Shown: positions 40,201 through 49,259, counted from the first letter of the stretch. The stretch: 64,000 bases of DNA from Diphasiastrum complanatum (GCA_029204225.1 CM055098.1:14710533-14774532), one strand, 5' to 3'. Numbers and translations: made by a program. The notes: generated by a model from the sequence alone, not told the origin.

Positions 40201-42953
40201 GGGAGTTTTGCGCACAGATGGCAGTCGTGGATGCTACATGGACGCCTCCCAGACGAGAGGTATTGTGAGGCAGGATGCTTCGTAAGGAGGAGGAGACCGT
40301 CACGCGGGAGCTGAGTTCCATTTGCTCAGCTTGGCGGATGTAAGTACTTTGTTTCCATAAACCCATTGCATGCGCTTAGGGTTTACTCGTGGTGCAATTT
40401 TTGCATGTGGCTAATGGGTGTTTTCTGGCAGGTATGGATGCACGATATTGAGTGATGGATGGACCGACATTCGTCGGCGATCCGTCATCAATGTCTTGGT
40501 TTCTTGCCCGCTTGGCACAATATTCCTACGTGGCGTGGATGCCACTCGAGGTGGTGACGCCATCACAGCCAATTTCATGTGGGAGGTTATTAGAGATGTT
40601 ATTGCTGACATTGGGGTGGAGCATGTGGTTCAGGTTGTCACAGACAACGCTTCGAACTTCAAGCAGATGGGAGAGATTATGACGAGGGAGCACCCCAGCA
40701 TTGTGTGGACACCCTGTGCTGCACATTGCATAGACTTGCTCATCCATGACCTGTGTGCACTTCCATGGATCATAGAGCTATTGGTTTCCCCATTTGCTAT
40801 GCTATCTTGATTGATGCTTGCTCCATGCTGCTAAACACATCTCAACTACCGTCTAAACTCTTTACTGGATGTCTGTGTTGCAGGTCACTTCTACGGCCAT
40901 GCGCCTGGTCACTTTTGTTACCAAGAAGAGGCGTGTGTTGGCCCTACTCCGCACCTTCTCGCACCTAAACTTGAAGAAGCCAGCACCCACACTCTTTGCC
41001 TTTTACTTCTTGGTGCTAGAGCGATTGATAGTAGTGAAGGACGCATTGCGGCGGATGGTTTCCAGCGAGGCCTTCCAAGAGTTCATGGACGTCCCACATG
41101 CGGCGTTTTTCCGGTCCACTGTGTTCGGTGATGAGTTCTGGACACGTGCTGAGGAGATTACTGGGGTCCTTCTACCCATTTTCAGAGTGCTTCGCCTGGT
41201 AGACCATGAGGGGTGCACTCTCGACCTCATTTACGAGTTCATGGACCGCATCGGCGAGGGGATTCTGACGTCAGCCTTGGACGAGCATAGGTATGACTCT
41301 TCAGTGTCTAGTTTGTTGTTTCTCACTCAAGTTTGATGTGTTTCTTTTATGCTATAATTGCCTGATTGTTGTAATTTGTCTGCTGCAGGAGGCGCGAGAT
41401 CTCACGTATCTGGGAGGCCAGATGGGACTACTTCCACCAACCCATCCACGTCGCAGCCCACATATTGCACCCCTTGTGGCGCGAGACTCGGGATCGGGAC
41501 GATCAGGAGCTGCACCGGGGATGGGTGGAATACACGAAGCGCGTATGGCCTGCCAGGTACGTGTGATAAATTGCTTGGTAGCCTAAATATTGCAGTAGTG
41601 ACTGTAGTGTGCTCATTGCTAGTGTGTGAATTCGAGGGGACTTACACGTGCCATGTTTTTTCTTCTGCCAACAGGTCCGATGCTCGCTAACATTGCACGC
41701 CAGTTGCTCATCTTTGAGCGCTACCAGTTTCCTTTCGATGGAGAGCAGAGTCGGTGGAGGGAGGATCGGCTGAGGCCCGTTACATAGTGGGGCTACCACA
41801 GGCGCAGCAGAGGTGACTTGTGGCAACTGTCCGAGGGAGTCCTTGCACAGAACTGTTCAGCAGGAGCTTGCGAGCGGAATTGGAGCACCTGGGCCTTGTA
41901 TCACACGCAGAAGAGGAACAGGTTATCCATCGAGCAGTGTAGGCGGTTGGTGTTTGTGAACACCAACGGCCGTATGTTGAGGCGCACACGAGGAGGGGGC
42001 CAGATGCTCGAGGTGAGTCACATCATTACACCCTGTTTCTTGCTATGCTTTGACAAATTGAATTGCTATCAAATCATGCAATGAATTGCAAAATACCTGC
42101 CTGACAACAATGTATTGTTTTTGGTTGCAGGTGAACCTTGACACTTGCTTGGTGGATTCGGCAGCTGCTGCTCCTCGGGCACCACCCACACAGGAGGAGA
42201 TAGATGATGAGATCTATAGAGTTCTATAGACAGGCACAGGCTGACGCACGGGCTTTACGGCGTTCGAGGAGGGCAGACAGGCAGAGTAATAGGGCTGAGG
42301 AGGGAGATGATGAGGAGGGCTTGGAGGGTGGAGAGAAGCTCGGGGCTGAGTATCAGGAGGAGTGGGTTGAGGGGGATACGGAGGAGGATGAGGAGATGGG
42401 GGCGACGGCACAGGGGGATGACCTAGCTGACCTGCTGGTGGACTCTGATGCGGAGGCAGAGGAGGAGCCAGCCATTCCTGCACATAGGCCTAGAGGGAGA
42501 CCGCTTTTTGTAGACAGGAGTGGAGCATCACAGGCAGCCGTCGGCCAGGCATCATCACAGTGGGTAGGGTCACAGCCACTTGACACAAACACGCAAGGGT
42601 AGACACAGGGGTGGGGGCAGGCAGAGGGGGGCCAGAGGAGGGGAGAGAGGCAGAGGCAAAGGTAGAGGCAGGGGGAGGATCCAGAGCCAGAGCACGCAGC
42701 AGAGCTAGGGCCACACCACGGCATATGGCTCCCTCCAGTTTTGATTTATCTGTAGACCCTTGGGATCTGCAATCAGCCACAAATTCAGATGATGATTCCT
42801 ACCATGACTCTGACGAGTCTTAGTTGTGTAGTTTTCATTACGTTCATGGAACATCATTGTACCCCATTTTGGTGCCATGTGGCCCAATATTATATATTAT
42901 GATGATCCTATTCACAGCAGTGTAATGAGTATTGTTCTCTATTTGTGTGTGTG

Positions 42954-42997
<44 letters not shown>

Positions 42998-43125
42998 TAT
43001 GGTCGAAACGATTCCATATGGTTGAAAAATGTTTCCGTACGGTTCAGGACGATGTTGTATGGTAACTGGTTCAAAACATTCAACATGGTTTTTTGTTCAG
43101 CATTTTTGTTTAGTTTGTTGGATCT

Positions 43126-43193
<68 letters not shown>

Positions 43194-45344
43194 GTAGAAT
43201 TTTGGGGCATTATGTTTTTTTATTAATTTTTTATATTAAAAGGAGCAATAGCGTAAACCTGGGAGTTAATGCACCTAAACTAGACCATCCTGCACCCGAA
43301 ACATTCGGCAAACTACACAGTAATCATGCTCTTAATTAGAGCTTTCATCTGATACCCATATTGCCCAAAAAAAAACCAAAAAAATAAAATTAAAAAAAAA
43401 CGTTTCTGGGATTTTTTAAAAATTTTCAGAAACGCATTTCTGAACCGCGTTTCTGAACACGATTCTGAAACGCATTTCAGAAACAACTTTATTTTGGCAG
43501 TGTAATTCATATATCGATTTCTACCTTAGCATGCCTAAATCTATAAACAACGTGTAGGGGACTGATATTTCTAAGTGTTATGAGAACATACCTTTGGATG
43601 GAGTTGGTCTAAAAACCGTGATGAATAAATTGATTCGTTCAGACTTTAAACAAGCCAAACTTACTCATCTCAAGTATAAATGGATGTCTGAAAGCAAAGA
43701 TTTCAAATGGTCTTGGTCCAAAAAACTTACCAACGAATAAAAAATTATAGATATGGATAACATCTGTGTGTCGAATTCATTTTTTATTGATAACTGTATT
43801 GTTAGACTTGGTAACCGTACTTGGCGACAAATTTGTGGCATAACTATGGGTTTTTTCTGTTCACCTATGTGGTGCAATTGGTACTTATCTTTTTTTGAAA
43901 CACATTTCGTTAAAAGACTTGCTAATCTTGGACAGACAACTTTTCTGAACGATTTTAAGCATTCATTCAGATACATAGATGATGTATGTTTTTTCGATGG
44001 ATTTCAAGAAAAAAGAAGTGTGACAGCTTATAAATCAGCTATAGTTCTCATCCTACAGATTTCACAAAACTTCGTATCCCTTGCTTTCTCACAGGAGTTG
44101 GGATGACACACATGTCAAAAGTCAAATTGACACATATAAATCGTTTTTAGTGAATTAAGAGAGGAAACCTTACCTCGTTATAAAGCTTTCCTAACTTCTT
44201 TTTGAAGGTTGCAAGATCCGGGACAGCTGTGCAAGGCATTTGAATGCCATCATGAGAGACAACCGCATTGATCCCATATCTTGTGTCCTTATCAGATTTC
44301 ACCAAGGCTACATTCCTAGTAGAAAATGTCATTTAATAAAGGATACTTTAGCAGATTCTTGAAAAGTGACCACGTTATAAAACTTGCAGGAACCAGATAA
44401 GATCAAGTGATGGACTATCAGCCCAAAGAAGCTGAGAACCAATGTGGATGCAGGTATTTTAGGTCTATCAACTTGCAGGCATCAAAAAGTGAATCTATTG
44501 ATCCAATCTCAAGCATTGTTAACAAAGAGATTTGAGGTTAAACATTGGATAGCACTAGCTTCCATGTGCATAACATTTACACTAGACATGCACTTATAAG
44601 CCAACTCATGATTAGAGCATGACGCGAGTGTGTCTTTAAGGATGCAGCAACCACGTGGGGAATGCATGAGAGAATATTATATAGGCTTGCTTGACGCATC
44701 CTCTTATACTCTCTCTTAAAACTTTAATTCTGCATAGCTTGGGTGCTTAATTTCCCCCTTTCGGTGGAAGAAAGAGAATCCAACCTGCCAGCATCAACTT
44801 CTGCATGAATCCTTCGCAAAAGAGCAGTGGTCTTGCCTGCAAACATGGGACCAAGAATCAAGTGCAATCCTGCATACCCGATATCTGCAAACCCTTGTTT
44901 CTCGCCAAACCTGTGCCGAAAATCCACATCTTTTGAAGAAATTGAGTCCGCCAGGCAAGAATGAACATGAGCATGATCGTGCACGTCAATCCTCTTTTTT
45001 CCAGTGTCTTGATACTTGGACGAATAACAAAGACCGCTTTTAATAAGCTTGCTCCATGTGCTGCTGCTAGTACAAATCTGGCTGCACCGGCGTTTGATAA
45101 GTGGGCTTTCCTGCACAGGAGCTTTTGCTAATTTTGTAAGAGAGTGGTAGTGTGGCTTACAGCCTCTCAGGCTAATGCTACCAGCTTCAAACATGTTCTG
45201 CTCAAAGCGGCTTAGGGCAGTGCTTATTCTGGCAGGGCACGTATTACCCTGTGATCTTATTCGCCCACAGCTTTCTTCTAAGAACGAACTACAAACTCTT
45301 AATGAGCTGCTAGAGAGAACATGATGCACGGCAAAAGACAGCAT
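22336..45344 (-). CDS. TK: Thymidine kinase (TK1-like), four exons, organelle-type N-terminus
   Basis: Phosphorylates thymidine (and usually deoxyuridine) in the dNTP salvage pathway. The exons are 44785-45344, 44174-44315, 23947-24068 and 22336-22582. Their phases (2, 0, 2) match exactly and give 356 residues without a stop. Motifs: P-loop GPMFAGKTT at 165-173, SDKDTRYG and VSHDG after it, IDEAQFF at 240-246 with the catalytic Glu, and [14 protein letters not shown] near 278-291. Structural zinc ligands fit C298, C301, C330 and H333 (RCEACG; VCRRHY), and the lasso is GGADIYMP. Residues 1 to about 150 exceed the TK core. They begin [20 protein letters not shown], poor in acidic residues and rich in Ser/Arg, which suggests a mitochondrial or plastid transit peptide. 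The ATG at 45344 is the first in frame. Intron 2 is 20,105 bp and full of transposons. The intact frame argues that the gene is still used. Confidence 0.93.
22765..22933. mobile_element. hAT-like MITE, 169 bp, perfect 8-bp target duplication
   Basis: GTCTGCAG flanks it at 22757-22764 and 22934-22941. The termini are CTTAGAAGCCCGTTCCG and, on the other strand, CTTAGTTGCCCGTTCCG (two mismatches). Subterminal CGTTCC and GGAACG motifs cluster at both ends, including CGTTCCGGAACG on the right. The centre is AT-rich with no coding capacity. The 8-bp duplication and the TAGTTGC terminus, shared with hAT element 1, place it in the hAT superfamily. Confidence 0.85.
23509..23714. repeat. Minisatellite, 76-79-bp unit, about 2.7 copies
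   Basis: The units start AAAGTYTAGGTAAG at 23509, 23585 and 23664 and contain CAGACRATG and ATATCACCARAATCACAAG. It lies in TK intron 3. Confidence 0.85.
24246..24447. mobile_element. Solo LTR related to the chromodomain gypsy LTR
   Basis: Starts TGTTAGATGCC and ends GCACGTAACA. Flanks are GATAC and CATAC (4 of 5 match). It shares CTGATCCACCCA, CCCCTCCTAGCCCAGTGT and CTGTGGTWTCTGA with the LTR at 63118-63487. It is shorter (202 bp versus about 370 bp), so it is a diverged or internally deleted member. Confidence 0.65.
24448..25269. other. TK intron 2 sequence with no recognised feature
   Basis: Short open frames only. No splice-supported exon or repeat end was found. Confidence 0.4.
25702..25709. 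repeat. 8-bp target-site duplication GTTTGGCC, left copy
   Basis: Identical to 30891-30898 on the other side of hAT element 1. An 8-bp duplication is the hAT hallmark. Confidence 0.95.
26143..26234. repeat. (CT)n / (GA)n microsatellite in the hAT 1 3' region
   Basis: About 92 bp, downstream of the transposase stop on the coding strand. A GA run sits at the homologous place in hAT 2. Confidence 0.97.
26404..29925 (-). pseudogene. hAT 1 transposase, six exons, disabled
   Basis: The exons are about 28928-29925, about 28515-28835, 27999-28405, 27731-27900, 27291-27621 and 26404-27172. They have good splice sites at positions matching those of hAT 2. Domains: BED-type zinc finger ([21 protein letters not shown], then GISDCP); an Ala/Ser/Pro-rich linker with 13-residue repeats ([13 protein letters not shown] type, 39-bp DNA unit); DUF659 ([20 protein letters not shown] ... 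VTDNAWN); a central helical region; a hAT dimerisation block ([16 protein letters not shown] ... [13 protein letters not shown]); and a long acidic then Arg/Gly-rich tail. Lesions: TAA at about 29422 in the linker, a ~16-bp loss after LLIHDL, and a ~7-bp loss near 27500 relative to hAT 2. Confidence 0.88.
30891..30898. repeat. 8-bp target-site duplication GTTTGGCC, right copy
   Basis: Pairs with 25702-25709. Confidence 0.95.
31227..31260. repeat. (CT)n microsatellite
   Basis: A 34-bp run at the end of dispersed repeat copy B, in the same place as the 19251 run in copy A. Confidence 0.9.
31444..32159 (+). pseudogene. N-terminal part of the Penelope-like relic
   Basis: Frame 31444-31779 encodes a Lys/Glu-rich segment ([20 protein letters not shown] ... 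LEKENG). It continues in other frames to 32159 with stops, for example [19 protein letters not shown] near 31770. No domain is recognised. Membership of the element is inferred from collinearity with the pieces on the far side of copia 2. Confidence 0.35.
32160..32550 (+). repeat. Copia 2 5' LTR
   Basis: The first ~230 bp repeat at 36817-37049 with a few differences: the CATTTATGTACAAAGTACACCCC stretch is shortened in the 3' copy. Confidence 0.9.
32551..32565 (+). promoter_or_regulatory. Copia 2 primer-binding site
   Basis: TGGTTTCAGAGCAGG, one mismatch from the initiator tRNA-Met type TGGTATCAGAGCAGG, directly after the LTR. Confidence 0.85.
32931..33725 (+). pseudogene. Copia 2 gag
   Basis: Starts [20 protein letters not shown] at 32931. 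An in-frame TAA at about 32994 interrupts it. It then reads [15 protein letters not shown] and [20 protein letters not shown], has a Lys-rich stretch, and ends with a CCHC zinc knuckle, [14 protein letters not shown] (about 33613-33654). It passes into protease in another frame (33700 on). The nucleocapsid motif is intact, but the stop means no full Gag from this copy. Confidence 0.9.
33726..35010 (+). pseudogene. Copia 2 protease and integrase
   Basis: The protease active site reads [12 protein letters not shown] (Asp-Ser-Cys rather than Asp-Ser-Gly) near 33813. Integrase follows: [41 protein letters not shown] and [12 protein letters not shown] give the D,D-35-E residues, and the C-terminal part has [14 protein letters not shown]. 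Lesions are a frame break near 33955-34080, where the pre-integrase HxxxH half is lost, and a TAA at 34684 (GKPP*EAF). Confidence 0.9.
35252..36822 (+). pseudogene. Copia 2 reverse transcriptase and RNase H
   Basis: The RT has [57 protein letters not shown] and the YVDDLVITG catalytic box (about 35859). RNase H runs from [20 protein letters not shown] to [18 protein letters not shown] and [12 protein letters not shown]. Stops occur at 35630-35632 (FLNG*) and 36056-36058 (TM*D). A frameshift lies near 36440. The order is normal copia, RT after integrase. Confidence 0.92.
36817..37049 (+). repeat. Copia 2 3' LTR, truncated
   Basis: Begins TGTTGAAATAAATGCC after the G-rich polypurine tract. It stops matching the 5' LTR at 37049, where relic coding sequence ([16 protein letters not shown]) resumes. 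Confidence 0.88.
37050..38537 (+). pseudogene. Penelope-like relic, middle part
   Basis: Frame 37007-37435 encodes [20 protein letters not shown] and onward, Lys-rich at its end. Frame 38185-38451 contains [20 protein letters not shown] and the KAHKKPFRW motif that precedes RT motif A. Between them the frames are broken. Cut on the right by hAT 2. Confidence 0.5.
39494..42823 (+). pseudogene. hAT 2 transposase, six exons, disabled
   Basis: The exons are about 39494-40339, 40432 to about 40775, 40884-41290, 41389-41556, 41675-42012 and 42131-42823, with the same splice positions as hAT 1. The BED finger is [24 protein letters not shown]659 has [15 protein letters not shown], and the dimerisation block reads [18 protein letters not shown]. 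The C-terminus is acidic ([13 protein letters not shown]), then Arg/Gly-rich. Lesions: a frame break before the finger, a stop at 39721, TGA at about 40268, TAG at about 41786 and a frame break near 42228. Confidence 0.88.
42943..42991. repeat. (GT)n microsatellite
   Basis: A nearly pure GT run in the 3' region of hAT 2; hAT 1 lacks it. Confidence 0.93.
43132..43190. repeat. (GA)n microsatellite in the hAT 2 3' region
   Basis: At the homologous position to the run at 26143-26234 in hAT 1. Confidence 0.95.
43493..44106 (+). pseudogene. Penelope-like reverse transcriptase core
   Basis: Contains motif A ([13 protein letters not shown]), a W/K-rich linker, motif B ([13 protein letters not shown]), and motif C with the YIDD catalytic pair ([10 protein letters not shown]). 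A TAA at about 43738 and the lack of a C-terminal extension after 44106 mark it as a relic. It ends 67 bp from TK exon 2. Confidence 0.6.
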
Positions 45345-45720
45345 TTCCACATAATTTTACAACATGTGTGTCACAAGAATCAAAAGCGACTAAAACATAT
45401 CAGGTCTAGGTGTCTGCAGCGTTCCACAGAACCCAAATTCAATTGCCCAGCTCCAAACCCTAACGCCAGCATTCATCATCATTGTTTGGTTTTTTCACAA
45501 ACTGCTTTGCTTTGCTTTTCACAGCAGGATTATATTCCACAAATAACAACAGATTTCTCTTCTACTATTATTACAGATTTCTCTTCTACAGATTTCTCTT
45601 CGCCTGATTTGCTGCTGCATTGCTCGCTGCTGTTGCTCCTGCTCCAAATAGGTAATAAGATAGGGCCCGACAGAACAAACACAACAAATGTGTGTTTATG
45701 GATGTCTCCTCGGAACATGC
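45345..45720 (-). promoter_or_regulatory. TK 5' flank with telo-box
   Basis: AAACCCTAA at 45455-45463 (TTAGGGTTT on the coding strand) is a telo-box. In plants telo-boxes often lie near the start of replication- and translation-related genes. It is 111 bp upstream of the ATG, so it could be in the promoter or the 5' UTR. ACAGATTTCTCTTC repeats three times near 45549-45602. I found no clear E2F site or TATA box. Confidence 0.4.
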
Positions 45721-46024
45721 CTTAGGAAGCTTCATTTAATGAAGTTTATATTTAGACATGCAGATTTGTGCCATTCATGGGTTCATGAAAATACACAGTA
45801 AAATTTTTAACAATGTTTTATGGGTTTAGAGCAAGGATACATAGGGTCCCCATAGCCTTGTATAGATTCTTCTATTTTCAAATTCACTTTAGCTAAACAT
45901 AACTCGAATAAAGCACAAACATACCATGGATTCCTGCTTGGGTGGACCTTTAGGGTAGGCATGGCTTTCATGGGGCATGAAAAGTGAAGAGGTACATCCA
46001 AAACAACACTTGAAGGGCTCATGG

Positions 46025-46994
46025 TGTTGGATTTATCCTTATAATCTATCTTTAATCTACATCCATTCATTCACTTGTCTTTATAGTTTTGATTCATGTT
46101 TTTACACAGTCTGCAGAAATACACGGGAATGGCTAACAGTCGGGTTCGACAACAACAAAGAGTATCGAAGTTGTTCAAACTATCGAATGTTAACAGAACA
46201 TGTTTCCACTTGTTGTGAAGCTAACGACTTGCCCTAACTGTTTTCAGCAAGTAATTTCTGGAAAGCTCGACTGGATAAGTGATAGCGCAAGTTGGCTAAT
46301 CTCCAATTGCCATCTGCGACCAAACAACTGTCTTCTACTGTCATTTGAATAAGCCTAAACGACACTTATAACTAGTTTAAATAGTTGATCATTTTTTAGA
46401 TTAAAATTTGATTAGTAAATAGAAGCCATTGATCTTGGAGTTTAATATAGTGCATTGCTAGAAACACTTACTGCTTATTAGTAGAAGTGCATTAGAAGTG
46501 CTTATTAGTAGAAGTGCATCAGACAGAATCAATCAGATACTCAAAGATAGTTTTGAGTACACAGTTGCATCCACTATTGTTTTGTGCTCACGATTCATCT
46601 AATTTGTACATGGTACTTATTGAATTGATTATATAGTTTTATCGTGTTCAGAATTATGCATAATGATCGAATGCTTCTTATTGTAATCTAATTACGTTCT
46701 CTTATAGTTTTGTCTGAACTATCAAATACTCTGATACAGTAGTTACATTTGATAATTTAATATTCAATACAGCAATGTTCAATCTGTTATGTTTGTCTAC
46801 GAAACCAATCTAACATATTCTAATGATTTCAAAATCAGAATCAATTAGAATCGAATGTGCAATAGTCGCGATAGTTTCATTCGAATTTGATAGGCGTAGT
46901 CATGCATTAGGAGAAGGATTATTCTGCATTGCCTAATTGTACATCTATCGAATGCAGTTTTTTCTCTATCGAGCATCCTTTCCTTCTTCCAACA
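46025..46994 (+). repeat. Copia 4 5' LTR, about 970 bp
   Basis: Aligns with the copia 5 LTR at 54863-55880. Shared strings are TACAYAGTCTGCA, CAGCAAGTAATTTCTG and TTACTGCTTAT. Confidence 0.75.
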
Positions 46995-47008
46995 TGGTAT
47001 CAGAGCAG
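46995..47008 (+). promoter_or_regulatory. Copia 4 primer-binding site
   Basis: TGGTATCAGAGCAG directly after the LTR end CCAACA. Confidence 0.88.
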
Positions 47009-47442
47009 TAATTTTTGGTATTAGATCATTTCTATTGATTAGTCTTTATATTATCAGATACTATTATTCATTCTTAAGTCATTGATTCATCGACAGACTA
47101 ACTTCCAGAGGATTACTTAGGATTTGCTTTGAATAGGAACACAGATTATGCTACACAGTAACACAAACAAAAAACACTCTCCTTGGCAAGCTCACATAGC
47201 AACTGTATTTCTCAAAATGAAAATACACTATACATATAGTTCTTCACTCAGGCAACCCATGCATGACCCAGGTTGTCGTTGACATGACGCATGTCTCGTC
47301 AACTAGCCTCATGGCGAGGCCAACTGATCTTTATCCACTGATAGGATCCACGGTACAGTAACACAATGATTCTACTTTAATTCTACCTCTCTCCCTTGAA
47401 GTAGAGTCTACTTTTTATACAGTCATATACATAGCTTTAAAG

Positions 47443-49259
47443 TCAACAAACTTTAAGTACAAAAAGCTTTGATTTAAATTTATCAAACTTTTCTCTAACA
47501 AGTGGCTTAGTGAAAATATTAGCTAGTTGTTCTTCCGTACTACAATGAACAACATGAATTTCACGACTCAGCAGCCTCTCACGTATAAAGTGATACTGAA
47601 TCTCAATGTGTTTGGTTCTCGCATGGAACACTGGATTCTTTGCTAGCTGAATGCCACTCTGACTGTCGCCATATATAGTTGTGGGATTTTCCTGTTTCAT
47701 GCCAACTTCTTCCAAGATCTATCTCAACCATATAGCTTCATGTGCTGCACTACACATTGTCTTATACTCTGCTTCTGTGGGAGCAATTGTACTTTGCTTC
47801 TTACTAGACCAGGAAAAGCAACTGCCACAAAGCTGGAATACATAACCTGTGGTGGATCTACGATCATCATAGTCACCTCCCCAATCCGCATCCACATAGC
47901 CACATAATTTAGGCAAACCCTCATGCTTCCTGTAAATCAAGCCATAATCTGAAGTGCCCCGTCCATGGTTGAAAACGCCATCCAAAATGGTCAAACCAAA
48001 AAGCCACTGACGTTGACCTCCTAAGTATGGACTTTTGACATAACGCAAAAGGCGCTTAGTTGCCTTCCAATGCATTTTCGTAGGTGTTGCCATAAATTGA
48101 CTTACAATACCAACAGCATAACATATATATGGTCTAGTCGTGGTAAGGTAAATCAAGCTCCCTACTAACTACCTGTACAGCGTAGCATCAAATGGCTATG
48201 ACTCGTCAAGCTTAGAAAGCTTTTTACCTTGTTCAATAGGAGTGTTCACTGGCTTGCAATCCTGCAACCTGAACCTGTGCAGCAACTCTCTGACATACTT
48301 CATCTGTGTTAAACCCACTTCGTGTCCTTTTTGCCACACCTCCACTCCAAGGCAATAATGCATTAGGCTGAGATCTGTCATCTCGAATTGTTCCATGAGA
48401 TCTTTCTTGATCATGTTATTTCCCGTGATAATCAAGTCATCAACATAAAGAGCAATCAAAGCAACCATACCATCAAAGCATAAGACATAAAGATTTGGAT
48501 CATAATGTGTTCTCACCATTCCTTAGAACGAAAGTAGGCATCAATCCTGCTATACCACGCACGTGGTGCCTATTTAAGACCATAAAGCGCTTTCTTCAAG
48601 CGACATAATTTATTCTCTTGTCCTTTCGCTACAAAGCCTTTGGGTTGATTCATGAACACCTCTTCTTCTAACTCGCCTTTTAAAAAAGCAGATTTCACAT
48701 CCATCTGATGCAAAGGCCAACCAAAATGTGAAGCTAAGGCAACAAGTAGACGTAGAGTATTCCACTTACATACTGGCACAAAGGTCTCCTCATCGTCGAT
48801 CCCTTTACTTTGTGCATACCCTTTGATCACCAATTTTGCTTTGTGCTTTGCTATACTTCCATCTGCATGGTACTTAGTCCTGTATACCCATTTACAACCA
48901 ATGGGTTTCTTGCCAACTGATGGTTCCACTAAGTCCCATGTGCTATGCTTAGCAATTGACTCCGTCTCCTCTCCCATGGCCTTGACCCAAATGTCATCAT
49001 CCTTCGCTTCAACATAAGTTGAAGGTTCTTTGCTTTGAATAATGCTAGATAAGATAGCATAATTTGCTTCAGACCTTTCAAGTTGTATCTTCTCTCTTGT
49101 TGATCTTCGTAGCTCTCCTTGGCTAGATGGGAAAGTCATCCATGTCGCGGCTCTCCAACAATCTCTCAAACCACTTAGGGAGCTTCGTATCAGGTGATCG
49201 GCTTCCCGGTGAAAATGTATCCCACGGTACATCTTTCTCCTTGCGCTTGTCACCTGCAA
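47443..49259 (-). pseudogene. Copia 3 reverse transcriptase and RNase H
   Basis: RT motifs run from 49259 downwards: [42 protein letters not shown] and LKKALYGLK. After a break the frame resumes with ALYVDDLIITG (about 48437). RNase H follows with [36 protein letters not shown], then [18 protein letters not shown] and NIFTKPLVREKF, ending at 47443. Stops or frame breaks lie near 48540, 48180 and 47717. Confidence 0.92.

Larger units (their letters stand above)
38538..43492 (+). mobile_element. hAT element 2, about 4.95 kb
   Basis: The left end is CATAGAAACACG, and the right end near 43484-43492 is less clean. Both ends carry a block of GAAACGCGTTTC-like palindromes (left 38544-38620, right about 43400-43484). 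The body from about 38625 to 43360 aligns in opposite orientation with hAT 1, including the 5' leader and a GGTATCAGATGAAAGCTCT string (reverse complement here) near the 3' end. I found no 8-bp duplication, so one end may be eroded. It splits the Penelope-like relic between its K.HK motif and motif A. Confidence 0.85.
31444..44106 (+). mobile_element. Penelope-like retroelement relic, split by copia 2 and hAT 2
   Basis: Coding pieces lie at 31444-32159, 37050-38537 and about 43490-44106, all on the plus strand. The last two contain reverse transcriptase motifs in order: a fingers motif [20 protein letters not shown] (about 38355-38415), motif A as [10 protein letters not shown] (43560-43595), motif B as [17 protein letters not shown] (43830-43885), and motif C as [10 protein letters not shown] (43967-44000). 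The K.HK..FR motif together with [11 protein letters not shown] fits Penelope-like elements better than LTR or LINE reverse transcriptases. No GIY-YIG endonuclease was seen. Several stops and frameshifts show that it is dead. Removing the two inserts restores order but not an open frame. Confidence 0.6.
24069..44173 (-). other. TK intron 2, 20,105 bp, filled with nested transposons
   Basis: The donor is GAG|GTAAGG after exon 2 and the acceptor TTACTCAG before exon 3. From low to high coordinate it holds a solo LTR, dispersed repeat copy B split by hAT 1, and a Penelope-like relic split by copia 2 and hAT 2. Both exon edges join in phase 0. Confidence 0.85.

Noticed and set aside
24069-44173. 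Two separate TK genes or a TK fragment plus a retrocopy
   Set aside because: Exon phases and protein order join without gap or overlap, and three introns are kept. A retrocopy would lack introns and two genes would repeat domains.
45321-45725. Plus-strand open frame over the TK 5' flank
   Set aside because: It overlaps the TK start on the opposite strand, is low in complexity (Ser/Thr/Phe repeats from ACAGATTTCTCTTC) and has no homology I recognise.
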